Assembly (NCBI GenBank): GCA_903925075.1
Contig: CAIYDQ010000128.1
Coordinates: 1 to 64,000, forward strand
DNA from: an uncultured Geobacter sp.
GTDB lineage: Bacteria; Desulfobacterota; Desulfuromonadia; Geobacterales; Geobacteraceae
Length of the DNA: 64,000 nucleotides
Direction: 5' to 3'
Shown here: in pieces, positions 9,097 through 16,188 of the stretch
Position numbering within the stretch: position 1 is the first letter of the stretch
Layout: every line of letters begins with the position of its first letter
Made by a program: the position numbers and the translations under genes
Notes under the pieces: generated by a model
Databases searched by the model: none
Told to the model about the DNA's origin: nothing
Seen by the model: the letters and a program-made list of their open reading frames with translations, nothing else

Positions 9097-9446
9097 TCAA
9101 CCAGCTTGCGAGCCTGCTTCCCGTGCGCTATCACCGTCATGGCGCACACCCCGGAAAGAAGATCCCTGTCAGCGACCTCCTCAACCATGAACCACGCACC
9201 CAGAGGCGTGCAAAACCCGCCCGCACGATGCAACGTGACATATCGTTTCCTGCACATCCGCAAACGGTGTGCTCGGCCATTCAATCGCTAAAAACCCTTA
9301 AAATCTCTACGGATTAGCACTTTATTCAATTATAAGCAGTTTATTCGCGAGAATGTCACTTAAGGTTTTCGATACATTGGCGATATAGATGTAACAAACT
9401 GTTCTACGCGACTACGAAAGAATCCACTTTTAAAGGAGTTCCATCT
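9097..9446. other. intergenic, 350 bases
   Basis: No supportable gene. Short frames on both strands in 9097-9290 lack ribosome-binding sites and family resemblance. The second half is AT rich and holds the promoter region of the chemoreceptor gene. Confidence 0.5.
9361..9386 (+). promoter_or_regulatory. possible sigma-28 (FliA) promoter of the chemoreceptor gene
   Basis: TAAGGTTT (9361-9368), ten bases, then GGCGATAT (9379-9386) resembles the flagellar consensus TAAAGTTT-N11-GCCGATAA. It lies about 60 bases before the ATG of a chemoreceptor gene, the class of gene that FliA commonly transcribes. The spacing is one base short if aligned this way. Confidence 0.4.
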
Positions 9447-11078
9447 ATGCAGTGGTTCAGCGATCTGAAAATCTCCAGAAAATTAAACATGTTGTTACTG
9501 ATAACCCTTGCCGGACTTGTGGGGATGGGCGCTTTCAACATTTCCCGGATGGAAAAAGTCTTCGATGCCGCCAATTACTGCGCCGTCAACAGCGTGCCGA
9601 GCATTGTCGTGCTGGGCGGCGCGATCAAGGGCTACGGCGAACTTGTGGGCGATACCTATCAGCACGTGCTTAACACCGACGACACCGCGATGGCGGGGAT
9701 CGACAAGAAGATCAGCAAGGATCGCGAGGGCATTGCAAAGGCGCTAAAGGACTACGAGCCGCTTATCTCCGACGACAAGGACAAGAAGATGTTGGCCGAC
9801 GACCGGGCTGCGTTGGCCGAGCAGGACGCCGTGAGAGGCAAGGTCCTTGCACTGTCACGACTGAACAAGAACGTCGAGGCCAGAGATATGATCATGCACG
9901 ATTTGACACCGCTCTCGGACAAGTTAGATAAATGTCTCGATACTCACATGAAATACAATGTTGAATTATCCGATAAAGGGTCCAAGGATGCGGTGGCAGT
10001 GAACAAGCATGCTACCATCGTATCGCTAACGGTAATATCGCTGCTTGCCGTTGTGATTGTTTTGTTGACGATGACCATCGCCCAGGCAATTACCGGCCCA
10101 ATCGGAAAATGTGTTGATGTGGCCAATCGTCTGGCCGAAGGAGATCTGACCGTCGATGTGCAGGTAACCTCGAAGGACGAGACCGGCCAACTCCTAACCG
10201 CTATGAAGAACATGCTGAACAACCTGCGCGACATGATCTCCAAGACTATGGACGTCTCGACCGGCATCGCATCGGCCTCCAACCAGCTCCACTCGACCTC
10301 GGCCCAGATCGCCACCGGAGCGGAAGAGGTTGCCTCTCAGACCAACACGGTGGCCACCGCCAGCGAGGAGATGTCCGCAACCAGCAGCGACATCGCCCGC
10401 AACTGCTCCAGTGCGGCCGATGCATCCCGCCGGACCACCGAATCCGCCAACGCCGGGGCCAGGGTGGTTAATGAGACCATCACTGGCATGAACGTCATCG
10501 CCGACCGGGTACGCCAGACCTCAAAGACTATCGAGGCCCTTGGCAGCCGTTCCGACCAGATAGGTCAGATCGTTGGCACCATCGAAGACATTGCTGACCA
10601 GACCAACCTGCTGGCTTTGAACGCCGCAATCGAGGCGGCAAGAGCCGGCGAACAGGGCCGCGGTTTTGCCGTTGTGGCCGACGAGGTCAGAGCTCTGGCC
10701 GAACGGACTACCAGGGCGACCCGTGAGATCGGCGAAATGATTAAGGCCATACAGAAGGAAACTCAGGAAGCGGTCAAGGCCATGGAGGTGGGCGTTCACG
10801 AGGTGGAAAAAGGTGCAGTATCCTCTAAGAAATCGGGCCAAGCCCTGGAGGAGATCCTGGAGCGGATCAACGAGGTCACGATGCAGATCAACCAGATCGC
10901 CACGGCCGCTGAGCAGCAGACCGCAACCACCAGTGAAGTGACCAGCAACATTCAGCAGATCACCGATGTGGTGCACCAGACTGCGCGCGGGGCGGATGAA
11001 ACAGCCGGAGCGGCCGCCCGACTGGCCACTCAGGCCAAGGAGCTGCAAAACCTTGTCAGTCGCTTCCGGCTCTCATAA
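9447..11078 (+). CDS. methyl-accepting chemotaxis protein
   Basis: A 543-residue transmembrane chemoreceptor. TM1 is about 11-31, a periplasmic four-helix-bundle (4HB_MCP-like) ligand domain spans about 32-187, TM2 about 188-212 is followed by HAMP (to about 265) and a long cytoplasmic coiled coil. The hairpin tip that binds CheA/CheW is clear: [19 protein letters not shown] and [12 protein letters not shown]. No C-terminal CheR-tethering pentapeptide is present; the protein ends in SRFRLS. The start has a strong AAAGGAG site. It sits in the same block as the CheB/CheR fusion, but no cheA or cheW is in the window. Confidence 0.92.
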   Translation: MQWFSDLKISRKLNMLLLITLAGLVGMGAFNISRMEKVFDAANYCAVNSVPSIVVLGGAIKGYGELVGDTYQHVLNTDDTAMAGIDKKISKDREGIAKALKDYEPLISDDKDKKMLADDRAALAEQDAVRGKVLALSRLNKNVEARDMIMHDLTPLSDKLDKCLDTHMKYNVELSDKGSKDAVAVNKHATIVSLTVISLLAVVIVLLTMTIAQAITGPIGKCVDVANRLAEGDLTVDVQVTSKDETGQLLTAMKNMLNNLRDMISKTMDVSTGIASASNQLHSTSAQIATGAEEVASQTNTVATASEEMSATSSDIARNCSSAADASRRTTESANAGARVVNETITGMNVIADRVRQTSKTIEALGSRSDQIGQIVGTIEDIADQTNLLALNAAIEAARAGEQGRGFAVVADEVRALAERTTRATREIGEMIKAIQKETQEAVKAMEVGVHEVEKGAVSSKKSGQALEEILERINEVTMQINQIATAAEQQTATTSEVTSNIQQITDVVHQTARGADETAGAAARLATQAKELQNLVSRFRLS

Positions 11079-11586
11079 AAAGCGCCCAGAAAGCCTCATT
11101 CTGAATGTAAATTCTATTCAGGTGTCCGTAATCCATAACGGTTGGCGGCGGACTGCACGCCCTTAGGTTTCTCTGAATAATGGCGAGGTCAATGATCATG
11201 TAAACTCCTTGAGGTACTTGGGTGTACCCCCGCTCGGCCAATGTAACCGTCCCATCACTAGCCTCCAATTTTTTTATTTTTTTCGTCAGAAAACGGTTTC
11301 CAGAAACCGTCAGGTTTATGGGGGTGGGGTGCATATTCGCGGGTGGGGGGACGGGCGGGGTGCGGGCACCTGGGGGGGGGCGGGTGCCTTCGCCACGCGC
11401 CCGGCTGCACCTGCATTACTCTCTCCCCCTGCGCGACGCGCTCGCTTGCCGCGTTGCCCGCCCTGGTCGCGTTCTGGTCGCAGTACGAGAGTAAACATCT
11501 CGGCTCAAATCCACGCAACCTGCTAGATCAACAGCGTCTTCATCATCTCAGTGCATTCAGGTAACAATTCAGGTAGCAACTGATCC
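11079..11586. other. intergenic with a G-rich tract, 508 bases
   Basis: No gene I can support. A hairpin ACGGTTTC-CA-GAAACCGT (11293-11310) may be a terminator. Positions 11318-11390 are strongly G rich, including G9 at 11372-11380 and several shorter G runs, so the plus strand could form G-quadruplexes. A small direct repeat (ATTCAGGTA-ACA/GCA) lies at about 11557-11580. The left edge of the integrated island should lie in or near this stretch, but I could not find an attachment repeat matching the integrase end. Confidence 0.4.
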
Positions 11587-12153
11587 CTATTCGGCCCCGA
11601 TCAAGGGCACCTCATCGGCCTCTGCATCCAGGACAACCAGCGGCTTGCTCTTGCCCATCACCGCGTCAATAATCCCGCCTACCGTGTGCGCCACGGTGAT
11701 TTCACCGCTGACTTGCCGCTTATCGCCGTACTGATCCCGATCATAGGACTTGGCGAGTTCCAGGCGTAGCTTGGCGCGGACCTCACCGACGCGCACCTGG
11801 ACAAGATTCAGCCCGGCTTGGTCGTCGTGCAGCCGGTCAACGATATCTTGGGCGTTGTCAGCGAGTGCCGAGCCAGATCGGGACCGGGCGCGGGCGAGGT
11901 CGCTGGCAAAGTGTGGAAGATTCGCTGCCCAGTCGTTGATTGTCCCCCTGTGCGGCATATCCTGCCCGGTGCTGTCCTGGCCGTCGCATATTCTTGAGAG
12001 CGTTTCCCCTGCCTCTATCCTGGCGCAGATTTCAGCGGCAAGCTCATCGTTGTACTTTGTTGGCCTACCCAGCTTGGCAAGATACCGCTTGCGTGCGCCG
12101 TTCAGCCCTTCCGGTGTGACTACCGGCAGATTTTCGCCTGTGGTGATCGCCAT
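11587..12153 (-). CDS. phage terminase small subunit-like protein
   Basis: A 188-residue protein with a short basic N terminus and a helix-turn-helix-like region (GRPTKYNDELAAEICARI, then a loop and TINDWAANLP). This is the pattern of terminase small subunits, which recognise packaging sites and direct the large subunit to DNA. The middle is helical and the C terminus acidic. The large subunit normally follows directly, but here the next 500 bases are non-coding and then a chemoreceptor gene is met. A lone terS is a mark of packaging-redirecting satellites; a truncated prophage is the alternative. The start ATG is chosen at the beginning of the conserved N terminus. Confidence 0.7.
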   Translation of the reverse strand: MAITTGENLPVVTPEGLNGARKRYLAKLGRPTKYNDELAAEICARIEAGETLSRICDGQDSTGQDMPHRGTINDWAANLPHFASDLARARSRSGSALADNAQDIVDRLHDDQAGLNLVQVRVGEVRAKLRLELAKSYDRDQYGDKRQVSGEITVAHTVGGIIDAVMGKSKPLVVLDAEADEVPLIGAE

Positions 12154-12171
12154 GATTCGCCCTTCCTGGCC

Positions 12172-12269
12172 GGCGCTGATGCGCCTTGGTTTGGTGGTGC
12201 TCGCGTGTGCTCGCGTTCCGGCGCGGATGCGCCTGTATCTATTGCGCTGCTGTCCGCCGCTGATGCGGC
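12172..12269. repeat. three related 14-nt hairpins upstream of terS
   Basis: GGCGC-TGAT-GCGCC (12172-12185), GGCGC-GGAT-GCGCC (12220-12233) and GCCGC-TGAT-GCGGC (12256-12269) are perfect 5-bp stems with four-base loops, within 100 bases just ahead of the terminase small subunit. They could be sites for terminase or a regulator, or structure in the terS leader RNA. Confidence 0.5.
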
Positions 12270-12496
12270 TTGACGGTTTTCGTGATGTGTGAGTTTTGCG
12301 CTTCGTGGTGGGGGTATTCGGGACGGCTGGCGGCGCTTGCTCGCGCAGCTCGCTAACGCTGTCCGGCCCCTACGGGGTTAAATTCATTTGTACGCGCAAT
12401 CTTTTTGGTTTGCAATATTTATCTGATAACATGTCGATATTACACATTTAATACATCACGCTTTCCACTTGACATGTTTTTTTACAATCAACTTGA

Positions 12497-12525
12497 TTGA
12501 CAGGTAGCGAAGCGTTTGGTAACTG
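12497..12525 (+). promoter_or_regulatory. sigma-70-like promoter of the 12659-14576 genes
   Basis: A perfect TTGACA (12497-12502) is followed after 17 bases by TAACTG (12520-12525), about 135 bases before the first ATG. It is the best promoter match in the region and points toward the rightward cassette. Confidence 0.5.
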
Positions 12526-12537
12526 TATAGACAGTTA
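12520..12537. promoter_or_regulatory. palindromic operator candidate over the -10 box
   Basis: TAACTG-TATAGA-CAGTTA is a perfect 6-bp inverted repeat whose left half coincides with the -10 box of the promoter at 12497. A dimeric repressor binding here would block transcription. Which protein binds is unknown; the regulator at 22638 is one candidate. Confidence 0.45.
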
Positions 12538-12658
12538 GAGGGCAATAACGATCAGGGGGAAAGGGGAGCGGATAGCGGGCGAGATGCTACCGGAACGCAA
12601 GGGGCAATAATGTGGCCGCCATGAACCTGTGAACCGATCCCCCCCCAAGGGGGAAGTC

Positions 12659-12835
12659 ATGAAAGTCGCGATAGAAGGTAAAGAACTGGTAATCAGGATT
12701 GAAATGCAGGACCCGACGCCTAGCGCAACCGGCAAGACCTTGGTTGTCGCCACCACGCACGGCAACACAGCCACCACTGCAACTGTCGCCGGCAAGCCCA
12801 TCACTATCGGCCTCAATGCCTACATTCACAAATAA
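12659..12835 (+). CDS. small conserved phage/plasmid protein, 58 residues
   Basis: Starts at 12659 after the strong site AAGGGGGAAGTC; an in-frame ATG at 12629 has no such site. The protein is short and beta-rich, with a Pro-Thr-Pro-Ser-rich turn followed by GKTLVVATTHGN and ending GLNAYIHK. Proteins of this pattern occur beside plasmid and phage cassettes, but I know of no assigned function. First gene of the rightward cassette; the gap to the next gene holds a copy of the recurrent hairpin. Confidence 0.6.
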   Translation: MKVAIEGKELVIRIEMQDPTPSATGKTLVVATTHGNTATTATVAGKPITIGLNAYIHK

Positions 12836-12855
12836 CAGCGTCCAGATCCAGCCGA

Positions 12856-12875
12856 GCCGGGCGGCTAAACCCGGC
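12856..12875 (+). repeat. intercistronic hairpin, copy 1
   Basis: GCCGGG-CGGCTAAA-CCCGGC, a 6-bp GC stem with an 8-base loop, 13 bases before the next ATG. It and copy 3 (13476-13495) share near-identical flanks over about 32 bases. Confidence 0.7.
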
Positions 12876-12888
12876 GAAGGGTGAAGCC

Positions 12889-13155
12889 ATGAGAAGGGAA
12901 ATTGAAACCCAAAACAGTTACAGATTCTTTTCTGACCCCGGCCATGCTTGGCTGCAAGTGCCGAGCGCAGAAATCAAGCGCCTGGGCATCAAACCAAGCG
13001 GCTACAGCTACATCAACGGCGATTACCACTATCTTGAAGAGGATTGCGACGCGCCGCTGTTCGACGAAGCGAAGCAAGCGCGGGGCGAGGCGTACAGCAT
13101 CGAAGAGGTCTATCAGGAACACACACCGATCAGAAGTTATAGACGCTGCTGTTGA
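12889..13155 (+). CDS. hypothetical protein, 88 residues
   Basis: An 88-residue hydrophilic protein, rich in Tyr and acidic residues in the middle (SYINGDYHYLEEDCD) and ending in a basic Cys-Cys tail. I recognise no family. The start at 12889 follows GAAGGGTGAAGCC, an acceptable ribosome-binding site. It lies in a run of five short genes in the same direction, each separated by a GC hairpin, and is probably a phage or plasmid accessory protein. Confidence 0.55.
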   Translation: MRREIETQNSYRFFSDPGHAWLQVPSAEIKRLGIKPSGYSYINGDYHYLEEDCDAPLFDEAKQARGEAYSIEEVYQEHTPIRSYRRCC

Positions 13156-13164
13156 CGCAGAAGG

Positions 13165-13180
13165 GGCCGGGGGACCGGCC
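13165..13180 (+). repeat. intercistronic hairpin, variant copy 2
   Basis: GGCCGG-GGGA-CCGGCC, a perfect stem with a GGGA (GNRA-type) loop in the gap before the gene at 13224. The sequence differs from the other copies, but it occupies the same place in the cassette. Confidence 0.55.
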
Positions 13181-13223
13181 TGCACAAGCGCGGTCCCAAG
13201 TCCGCGCAAAGGAGGTGAACAGA

Positions 13224-13463
13224 ATGAAAGAATTTGCTTTCGATATCAAGTTGGCGGCTGTGGTGCGTGTGTGCGCCACGGATGAAAAGTCAGCCAGGGC
13301 AATTTTGCCGGTCGTGCTGGACTGCATAGATTTGTCTGAGGCTACAATCGACGGAATCAACGACGGTTACGGCGTGGCCGATGTCAAGTTGACCGAGGCG
13401 AGCATCAGCCAGGACGACGAGGACGGCCCGCAACTGTTTGAAGTGGACGGGAAGCCTGTTTAG
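13224..13463 (+). CDS. hypothetical protein, 79 residues
   Basis: Begins at 13224 behind the very strong site AAAGGAGGTGAACAGA; the longer frame back to 13152 lacks one and would run through the hairpin. The 79-residue protein has an alternating beta/helix pattern (KLAAVVRVCATDEKSAR) and an acidic C terminus. No family recognised. Third gene of the hairpin-separated cassette. Confidence 0.6.
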   Translation: MKEFAFDIKLAAVVRVCATDEKSARAILPVVLDCIDLSEATIDGINDGYGVADVKLTEASISQDDEDGPQLFEVDGKPV

Positions 13464-13475
13464 ATCCAGGGCCGA

Positions 13476-13495
13476 GCCGGGCGGCTAAACCCGGC
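13476..13495 (+). repeat. intercistronic hairpin, copy 3
   Basis: GCCGGG-CGGCTAAA-CCCGGC, identical to copy 1 in stem and loop, 14 bases before the ATG at 13510. Upstream flank AGATCCAG is also shared with copy 1. Confidence 0.7.
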
Positions 13496-13509
13496 GCGTG
13501 AGGTAGCAA

Positions 13510-14286
13510 ATGAACAGCTACGAAGAACGCAGGCAAGAGAAAATCCAGCGTGTCCTTGACCGGGCGGCAACTGCTGGAAGCGAAGCCAACGTGCTTTGGA
13601 ACCGGGGCAATAAAATGGCGTCGGTGATCCCCTTCGGCCAGCCGATTTTGGTAGGCCACCACTCCGAGCGGGGTGACAGGAATTACAGGAACCGGATACA
13701 AAACACTTTTCACAAAGCGAGCAAGGCGACTGACAAGGCTGCGTATTACGCGCACAAGGCGGAAGCCATGGAGAACAACACCGCCATTTCCAGCGACGAC
13801 CCCGACGCCACGGTAAAGCTCAGAGAAAAAATCACCAAGGCCGAGCAGACCCAAGAGCAGATGAAAGTCATCAACACGGCGCTGAAGGCTAAAGGCGGGC
13901 CGAAAGTCGAGACATTGCACGGCCTGGGCGTTACGGACGAGCAGATAGCGAAGCTGTTGACCCCTGACTTTGCCGGGCGCACCGGTTTTCCGGCCTACGA
14001 AATCACCAACCACGGCGCGAATATCCGCCGGATGAAAGAGCGCCTTGCAAGCCTGGAAGCCAAGAGAGCCGATAAGGAAACTGAAACAACCATCAACGGC
14101 GTGCGGATTGTCGAGAACGTGGACGAAAACCGATGTCAGATGTTTTTCCCCGGCAAGCCGGGCGAAGCTGTACGCACTCAGTTGAAATCGTGCGGCTTCC
14201 GTTGGTCCCCGACAAATGGATGCTGGCAACGCCAGCGGTCCAGCGGGGCCACCTGGAACGCGGAACGGATAGCGAAAGAGGTATAA
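13510..14286 (+). CDS. DUF3560-like protein
   Basis: A 258-residue soluble protein resembling the DUF3560 family found on plasmids, ICEs and phages. The early motif IPFGQPILVGHHSE with SERGDRNYRNRI is characteristic, followed by a long helical stretch (about 60-130) and a C-terminal part ending in FRWSPTNGCWQRQ, a pattern shared with other mobile-element proteins. The function of the family is not known to me. It is the longest gene of the rightward cassette, and the site GTGAGGTAGCAA precedes its ATG. Confidence 0.65.
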   Translation: MNSYEERRQEKIQRVLDRAATAGSEANVLWNRGNKMASVIPFGQPILVGHHSERGDRNYRNRIQNTFHKASKATDKAAYYAHKAEAMENNTAISSDDPDATVKLREKITKAEQTQEQMKVINTALKAKGGPKVETLHGLGVTDEQIAKLLTPDFAGRTGFPAYEITNHGANIRRMKERLASLEAKRADKETETTINGVRIVENVDENRCQMFFPGKPGEAVRTQLKSCGFRWSPTNGCWQRQRSSGATWNAERIAKEV

Positions 14287-14300
14287 CAGCCAAGACCGAC

Positions 14301-14320
14301 GCCGGGCGGTATATCCCGGC
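14301..14320 (+). repeat. intercistronic hairpin, copy 4
   Basis: GCCGGG-CGGTATAT-CCCGGC: the same stem with a changed loop, which argues that the structure is maintained rather than the sequence alone. It lies 16 bases before the ATG at 14337. Confidence 0.65.
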
Positions 14321-14336
14321 AAGGAAGGGGGACGCA

Positions 14337-14576
14337 ATGAAAAAAGAACAATGGAACGCCATCAACGCCGGCGAGGTTGTAGAGGTTGACGATGAAGATT
14401 TTTGGTACTTCCTAGAATGCCTCCCCCCGCCGTTTATGTCCAGGTGGGTGAAGCTCATGAACGGTGACACGGTACACGCTGACTTTGGCTTTGTCGAAGG
14501 CGCGGACCGGATTATAGCTTTTTACCGGCAGGCGGGCAAATGCTACGCGGCGGGGACCACGCTTTTTTCTAAGTAG
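14337..14576 (+). CDS. small DUF1419-like protein
   Basis: A 79-residue protein with the pattern DEDFWYFLECLPP, then a stretch ending FGFVEGADRIIAFYR. This resembles small mobile-element proteins often labelled DUF1419; no function is known to me. The start at 14337 follows AAGGAAGGGGGACGCA, whereas the longer open frame back to 14133 overlaps the previous gene and is rejected. It is the last gene of the hairpin-separated cassette and is followed by the fifth hairpin, then by the oppositely oriented receiver gene. Confidence 0.6.
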   Translation: MKKEQWNAINAGEVVEVDDEDFWYFLECLPPPFMSRWVKLMNGDTVHADFGFVEGADRIIAFYRQAGKCYAAGTTLFSK

Positions 14577-14588
14577 ACAGCAAGCCGG

Positions 14589-14608
14589 GCCGGGCGGCTA
14601 ATCCCGGC
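14589..14608 (+). repeat. intercistronic hairpin, copy 5
   Basis: GCCGGG-CGGCTAAT-CCCGGC, 12 bases after the stop at 14576. No rightward gene follows it directly: the next gene (14620-15114) is on the other strand, so a cassette gene may have been replaced here. Confidence 0.65.
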
Positions 14609-14619
14609 ATCCATCTCCA

Positions 14620-15114
14620 CTAAAATGGTACGGCTACAGATAGCCTAGGTGCGGTAGGGATCAACCTTAGCGGATCAGTCGGGGGGGGGGGCGGGAGTTG
14701 ACTTACGCCGAGCCAATAGGCCAATATTTGCTCCATATCTTTACAGAAATGGTCATAATTCACCGACTTGCGGATGTAACTGTTAGCTCCAAGACTGTAA
14801 CTGCTTAGAATCTCCAGTTCATCAGTTGCCGAGGAAAAAACAATGACGGGGACGTGGCAGGTTCTAACATCTTCCTTGATCTGACGAAGAACCTCTAGGC
14901 CGGATATCTTCGGGAGTTTTAGGTCAAGCAGGATAATGAGCGGCCATCCCGAGGAATCTCGTCCTTCATAAGGTCCAGGACCAAAAATAAAATCGAGCGC
15001 CTCGACTCCGTCACGAGCGACGATTATCTCGTGAGATATATGCTTGCGCACGGCCCTCAGTGTGAGAGCCTCGTCGTCTGAATTGTCCTCTACCAACATG
15101 ATGGTTTTCTTCAC
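14620..15114 (-). CDS. Rcp1-type response regulator carried in the island
   Basis: A single receiver of 164 residues of the Rcp1 type (partners of phytochrome-like kinases): acidic pair in VEDNSDDE, Asp64 in LLDLKLPK, Lys in YIRKSV, and the typical ending around YWL. Beyond that, coding C11 (plus-strand G11, 14681-14691) gives a Pro run and then an atypical tail of about 20 residues. One extra C would bring a stop immediately after the tract (CCC GAC TGA), giving the usual family length, so the tail may come from slippage. The gene is oriented against the neighbouring rightward cassette and looks like cargo. No kinase lies next to it; the nearest are at 0.5-8 kb. Confidence 0.8.
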   Translation of the reverse strand: MKKTIMLVEDNSDDEALTLRAVRKHISHEIIVARDGVEALDFIFGPGPYEGRDSSGWPLIILLDLKLPKISGLEVLRQIKEDVRTCHVPVIVFSSATDELEILSSYSLGANSYIRKSVNYDHFCKDMEQILAYWLGVSQLPPPPPTDPLRLIPTAPRLSVAVPF

Positions 15115-15304
15115 CGTGACCCTCTATAAAATCACCGCCATAAATTCCCACGGGACAATAAAGCATTTTCGGGCCAGAAACAATAAATTTAATAATCATA
15201 TTTTCATATCAAGCATTATGAGGCTAAAATTTACGAAATAGACACTTTTATTTCTCAATCGCGACAGTTTCGACCGCCGCCGTCGCCAAGGCAAAGGGGG
15301 AAAC

Positions 15305-15466
15305 ATGCTGATTAAATGCCAACATTGCGGAGCGGATCAGGAGATAAACCCGGCGGCGCTGCTCGGCAGTGCCAAAAAGACCATGACCCCGGCGGCGCTC
15401 AAGGCCCGACGGGACAACGCGAAGCGTCCCCGGCCTGGGAGAAGGAAACCGAAAAAGGAGGAATAG
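15305..15466 (+). CDS. small zinc-knuckle basic protein, 53 residues
   Basis: ATG at 15305 follows AAAGGGGGAAAC. The peptide begins MLIKCQHCGAD, a CxxC half knuckle, and ends in a strongly basic tail (RRDNAKRPRPGRRKPKKEE). This suggests a nucleic-acid-binding peptide or half of a zinc ribbon. It is followed at once by a clear terminator, which supports it as a real transcription unit. Confidence 0.5.
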   Translation: MLIKCQHCGADQEINPAALLGSAKKTMTPAALKARRDNAKRPRPGRRKPKKEE

Positions 15467-15474
15467 CCGAAATG

Positions 15475-15508
15475 ACCCCCGGCGCGAAGTGTGCCGGGGG
15501 TTTTGTTT
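15475..15508 (+). terminator. rho-independent terminator
   Basis: ACCCCCGGC (15475-15483), a nine-base loop and GCCGGGGGT (15493-15501), then TTTGTTTG. It ends the 15305 gene and separates it from the convergent leftward operon. Confidence 0.8.
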
Positions 15509-15509
15509 G

Positions 15510-15680
15510 TTATTCGCACTTGTTCATCATAAAATCGGCGTAAACCGACCTAAAATCCTGCATCTTGCACCCTAGCAATTCACATGCCCGGCTACTGGTT
15601 ATCAACTCCGCGTCGTACAGACGGCAGATGGACCAATGGAGGGATTCACGGAGGCGTACCAACTCGCATTCTGGGTCCAT
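15510..15680 (-). CDS. small hypothetical protein, 56 residues
   Basis: The peptide starts MDPECELVRL and contains a helix-turn-helix-like stretch (AELITSSRACELLGCKMQDF), of the sort seen in small antitoxins and phage regulators where a short helix with RACELLG is typical. Last gene of the leftward island operon. The start is six bases before the stop of the preceding gene. Function unknown; it is too short to place firmly. Confidence 0.5.
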   Translation of the reverse strand: MDPECELVRLRESLHWSICRLYDAELITSSRACELLGCKMQDFRSVYADFMMNKCE

Positions 15681-15686
15681 GACACA

Positions 15687-15926
15687 TTACCTCTTCATCG
15701 GCACGAAGCCAATCCCTTCCAAGAGCGGCGTTGACCGATCCTTTCTTGTCATTTTCGGCGGCGGCTCATATTTTACCCAGCCGGATGTCAGCCAAACATC
15801 GGCCACGACCACACCTTTCAGGTGTTCCAGGCTTGCGATTTGGACTCTGAATTTATGCAGGAACGGCCCGTATTGCTGGCCGTCAACTTCCAGGGTGAAG
15901 CAGTGTTCCGTCTTTGGGTCCGCCAT
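15687..15926 (-). CDS. hypothetical protein, 79 residues
   Basis: Start chosen at 15926, where GAGAGGGTGTC precedes the ATG; a longer form from 15980 is possible but lacks a site. It is a mostly beta protein with an even spread of charged residues (HCFTLEVDGQQYGPF, ASLEHLKGVVVADVWL). No family recognised. It belongs to the leftward operon. Confidence 0.5.
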   Translation of the reverse strand: MADPKTEHCFTLEVDGQQYGPFLHKFRVQIASLEHLKGVVVADVWLTSGWVKYEPPPKMTRKDRSTPLLEGIGFVPMKR

Positions 15927-16005
15927 GACACCCTCTCTGTCAAAATATGTTGTTTTGAACCAACTGAATTGGCTGGGCATAGGGTAGCCTGCCCTGAAGA
16001 GAAAT

Positions 16006-16022
16006 CGCCCCCCGGTGGGGCG
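16006..16022 (-). terminator. possible terminator or attenuator in the leftward operon
   Basis: CGCCCC with GGGGCG around a five-base loop; on the minus strand it is followed by GATTTCTCTTC, a weak U tract. It lies in the 114-base gap between the genes at 16041 and 15687. Confidence 0.35.
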
Positions 16023-16040
16023 TTCCCGGCGTTCTACATG

Positions 16041-16178
16041 CTAACCTGTCACCTTCCAACACCCATGTTTCTTGTGCCAGCACCAAAAGCAGATCAGCGC
16101 CCCGCATTCGGTGCAAGAGTAGATTTCCATTCTCCTTCCATCGCTGTAGTGGGTCCGCCCGCAACCTGAACATTTCAT
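16041..16178 (-). CDS. small zinc-ribbon protein, 45 residues
   Basis: The start at 16178 follows AGGGGAACGTCC. The short peptide has several metal-binding-type pairs: CSGC near the start, CTEC in the middle, CFWC and HKKHGC near the end. It is probably a zinc ribbon with two sites. The frame extends upstream to 16244, but without a ribosome-binding site. It sits 11 bases downstream of the 225-residue gene in the leftward operon. Confidence 0.55.
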   Translation of the reverse strand: MKCSGCGRTHYSDGRRMEIYSCTECGALICFWCWHKKHGCWKVTG

Positions 16179-16188
16179 GGACGTTCCC

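Larger units (their letters stand above)
12154..12658. other. divergent intergenic region between terS and the rightward cassette
   Basis: 505 bases without a gene. The left third holds three small hairpins (listed separately). The centre is AT rich (about 12385-12500). The right part holds a promoter with an overlapping palindrome for the genes from 12659 on. Confidence 0.5.

Noticed and set aside
9093-9317. Short frames on both strands after the GGDEF gene
   Set aside because: None has a ribosome-binding site or recognisable pattern, and they overlap each other.
11056-11334. A 92-codon minus-strand frame at the left edge of the island
   Set aside because: It overlaps the end of the chemoreceptor gene, has no ribosome-binding site and no recognisable family, though a phage remnant cannot be excluded.
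11480-11530. tRNA gene at the island edge
   Set aside because: The stretch GGCTCAAATCC looks somewhat like a T-arm, but it lacks the TTCRANY loop and no acceptor, D or anticodon arms can be built around it.
11300-11600. Possible left attachment repeat of the island
   Set aside because: I compared the stretches after the integrase and after the chemoreceptor by eye and found only matches of seven bases or so, such as AGGTAAC in inverted orientation, which are not convincing.
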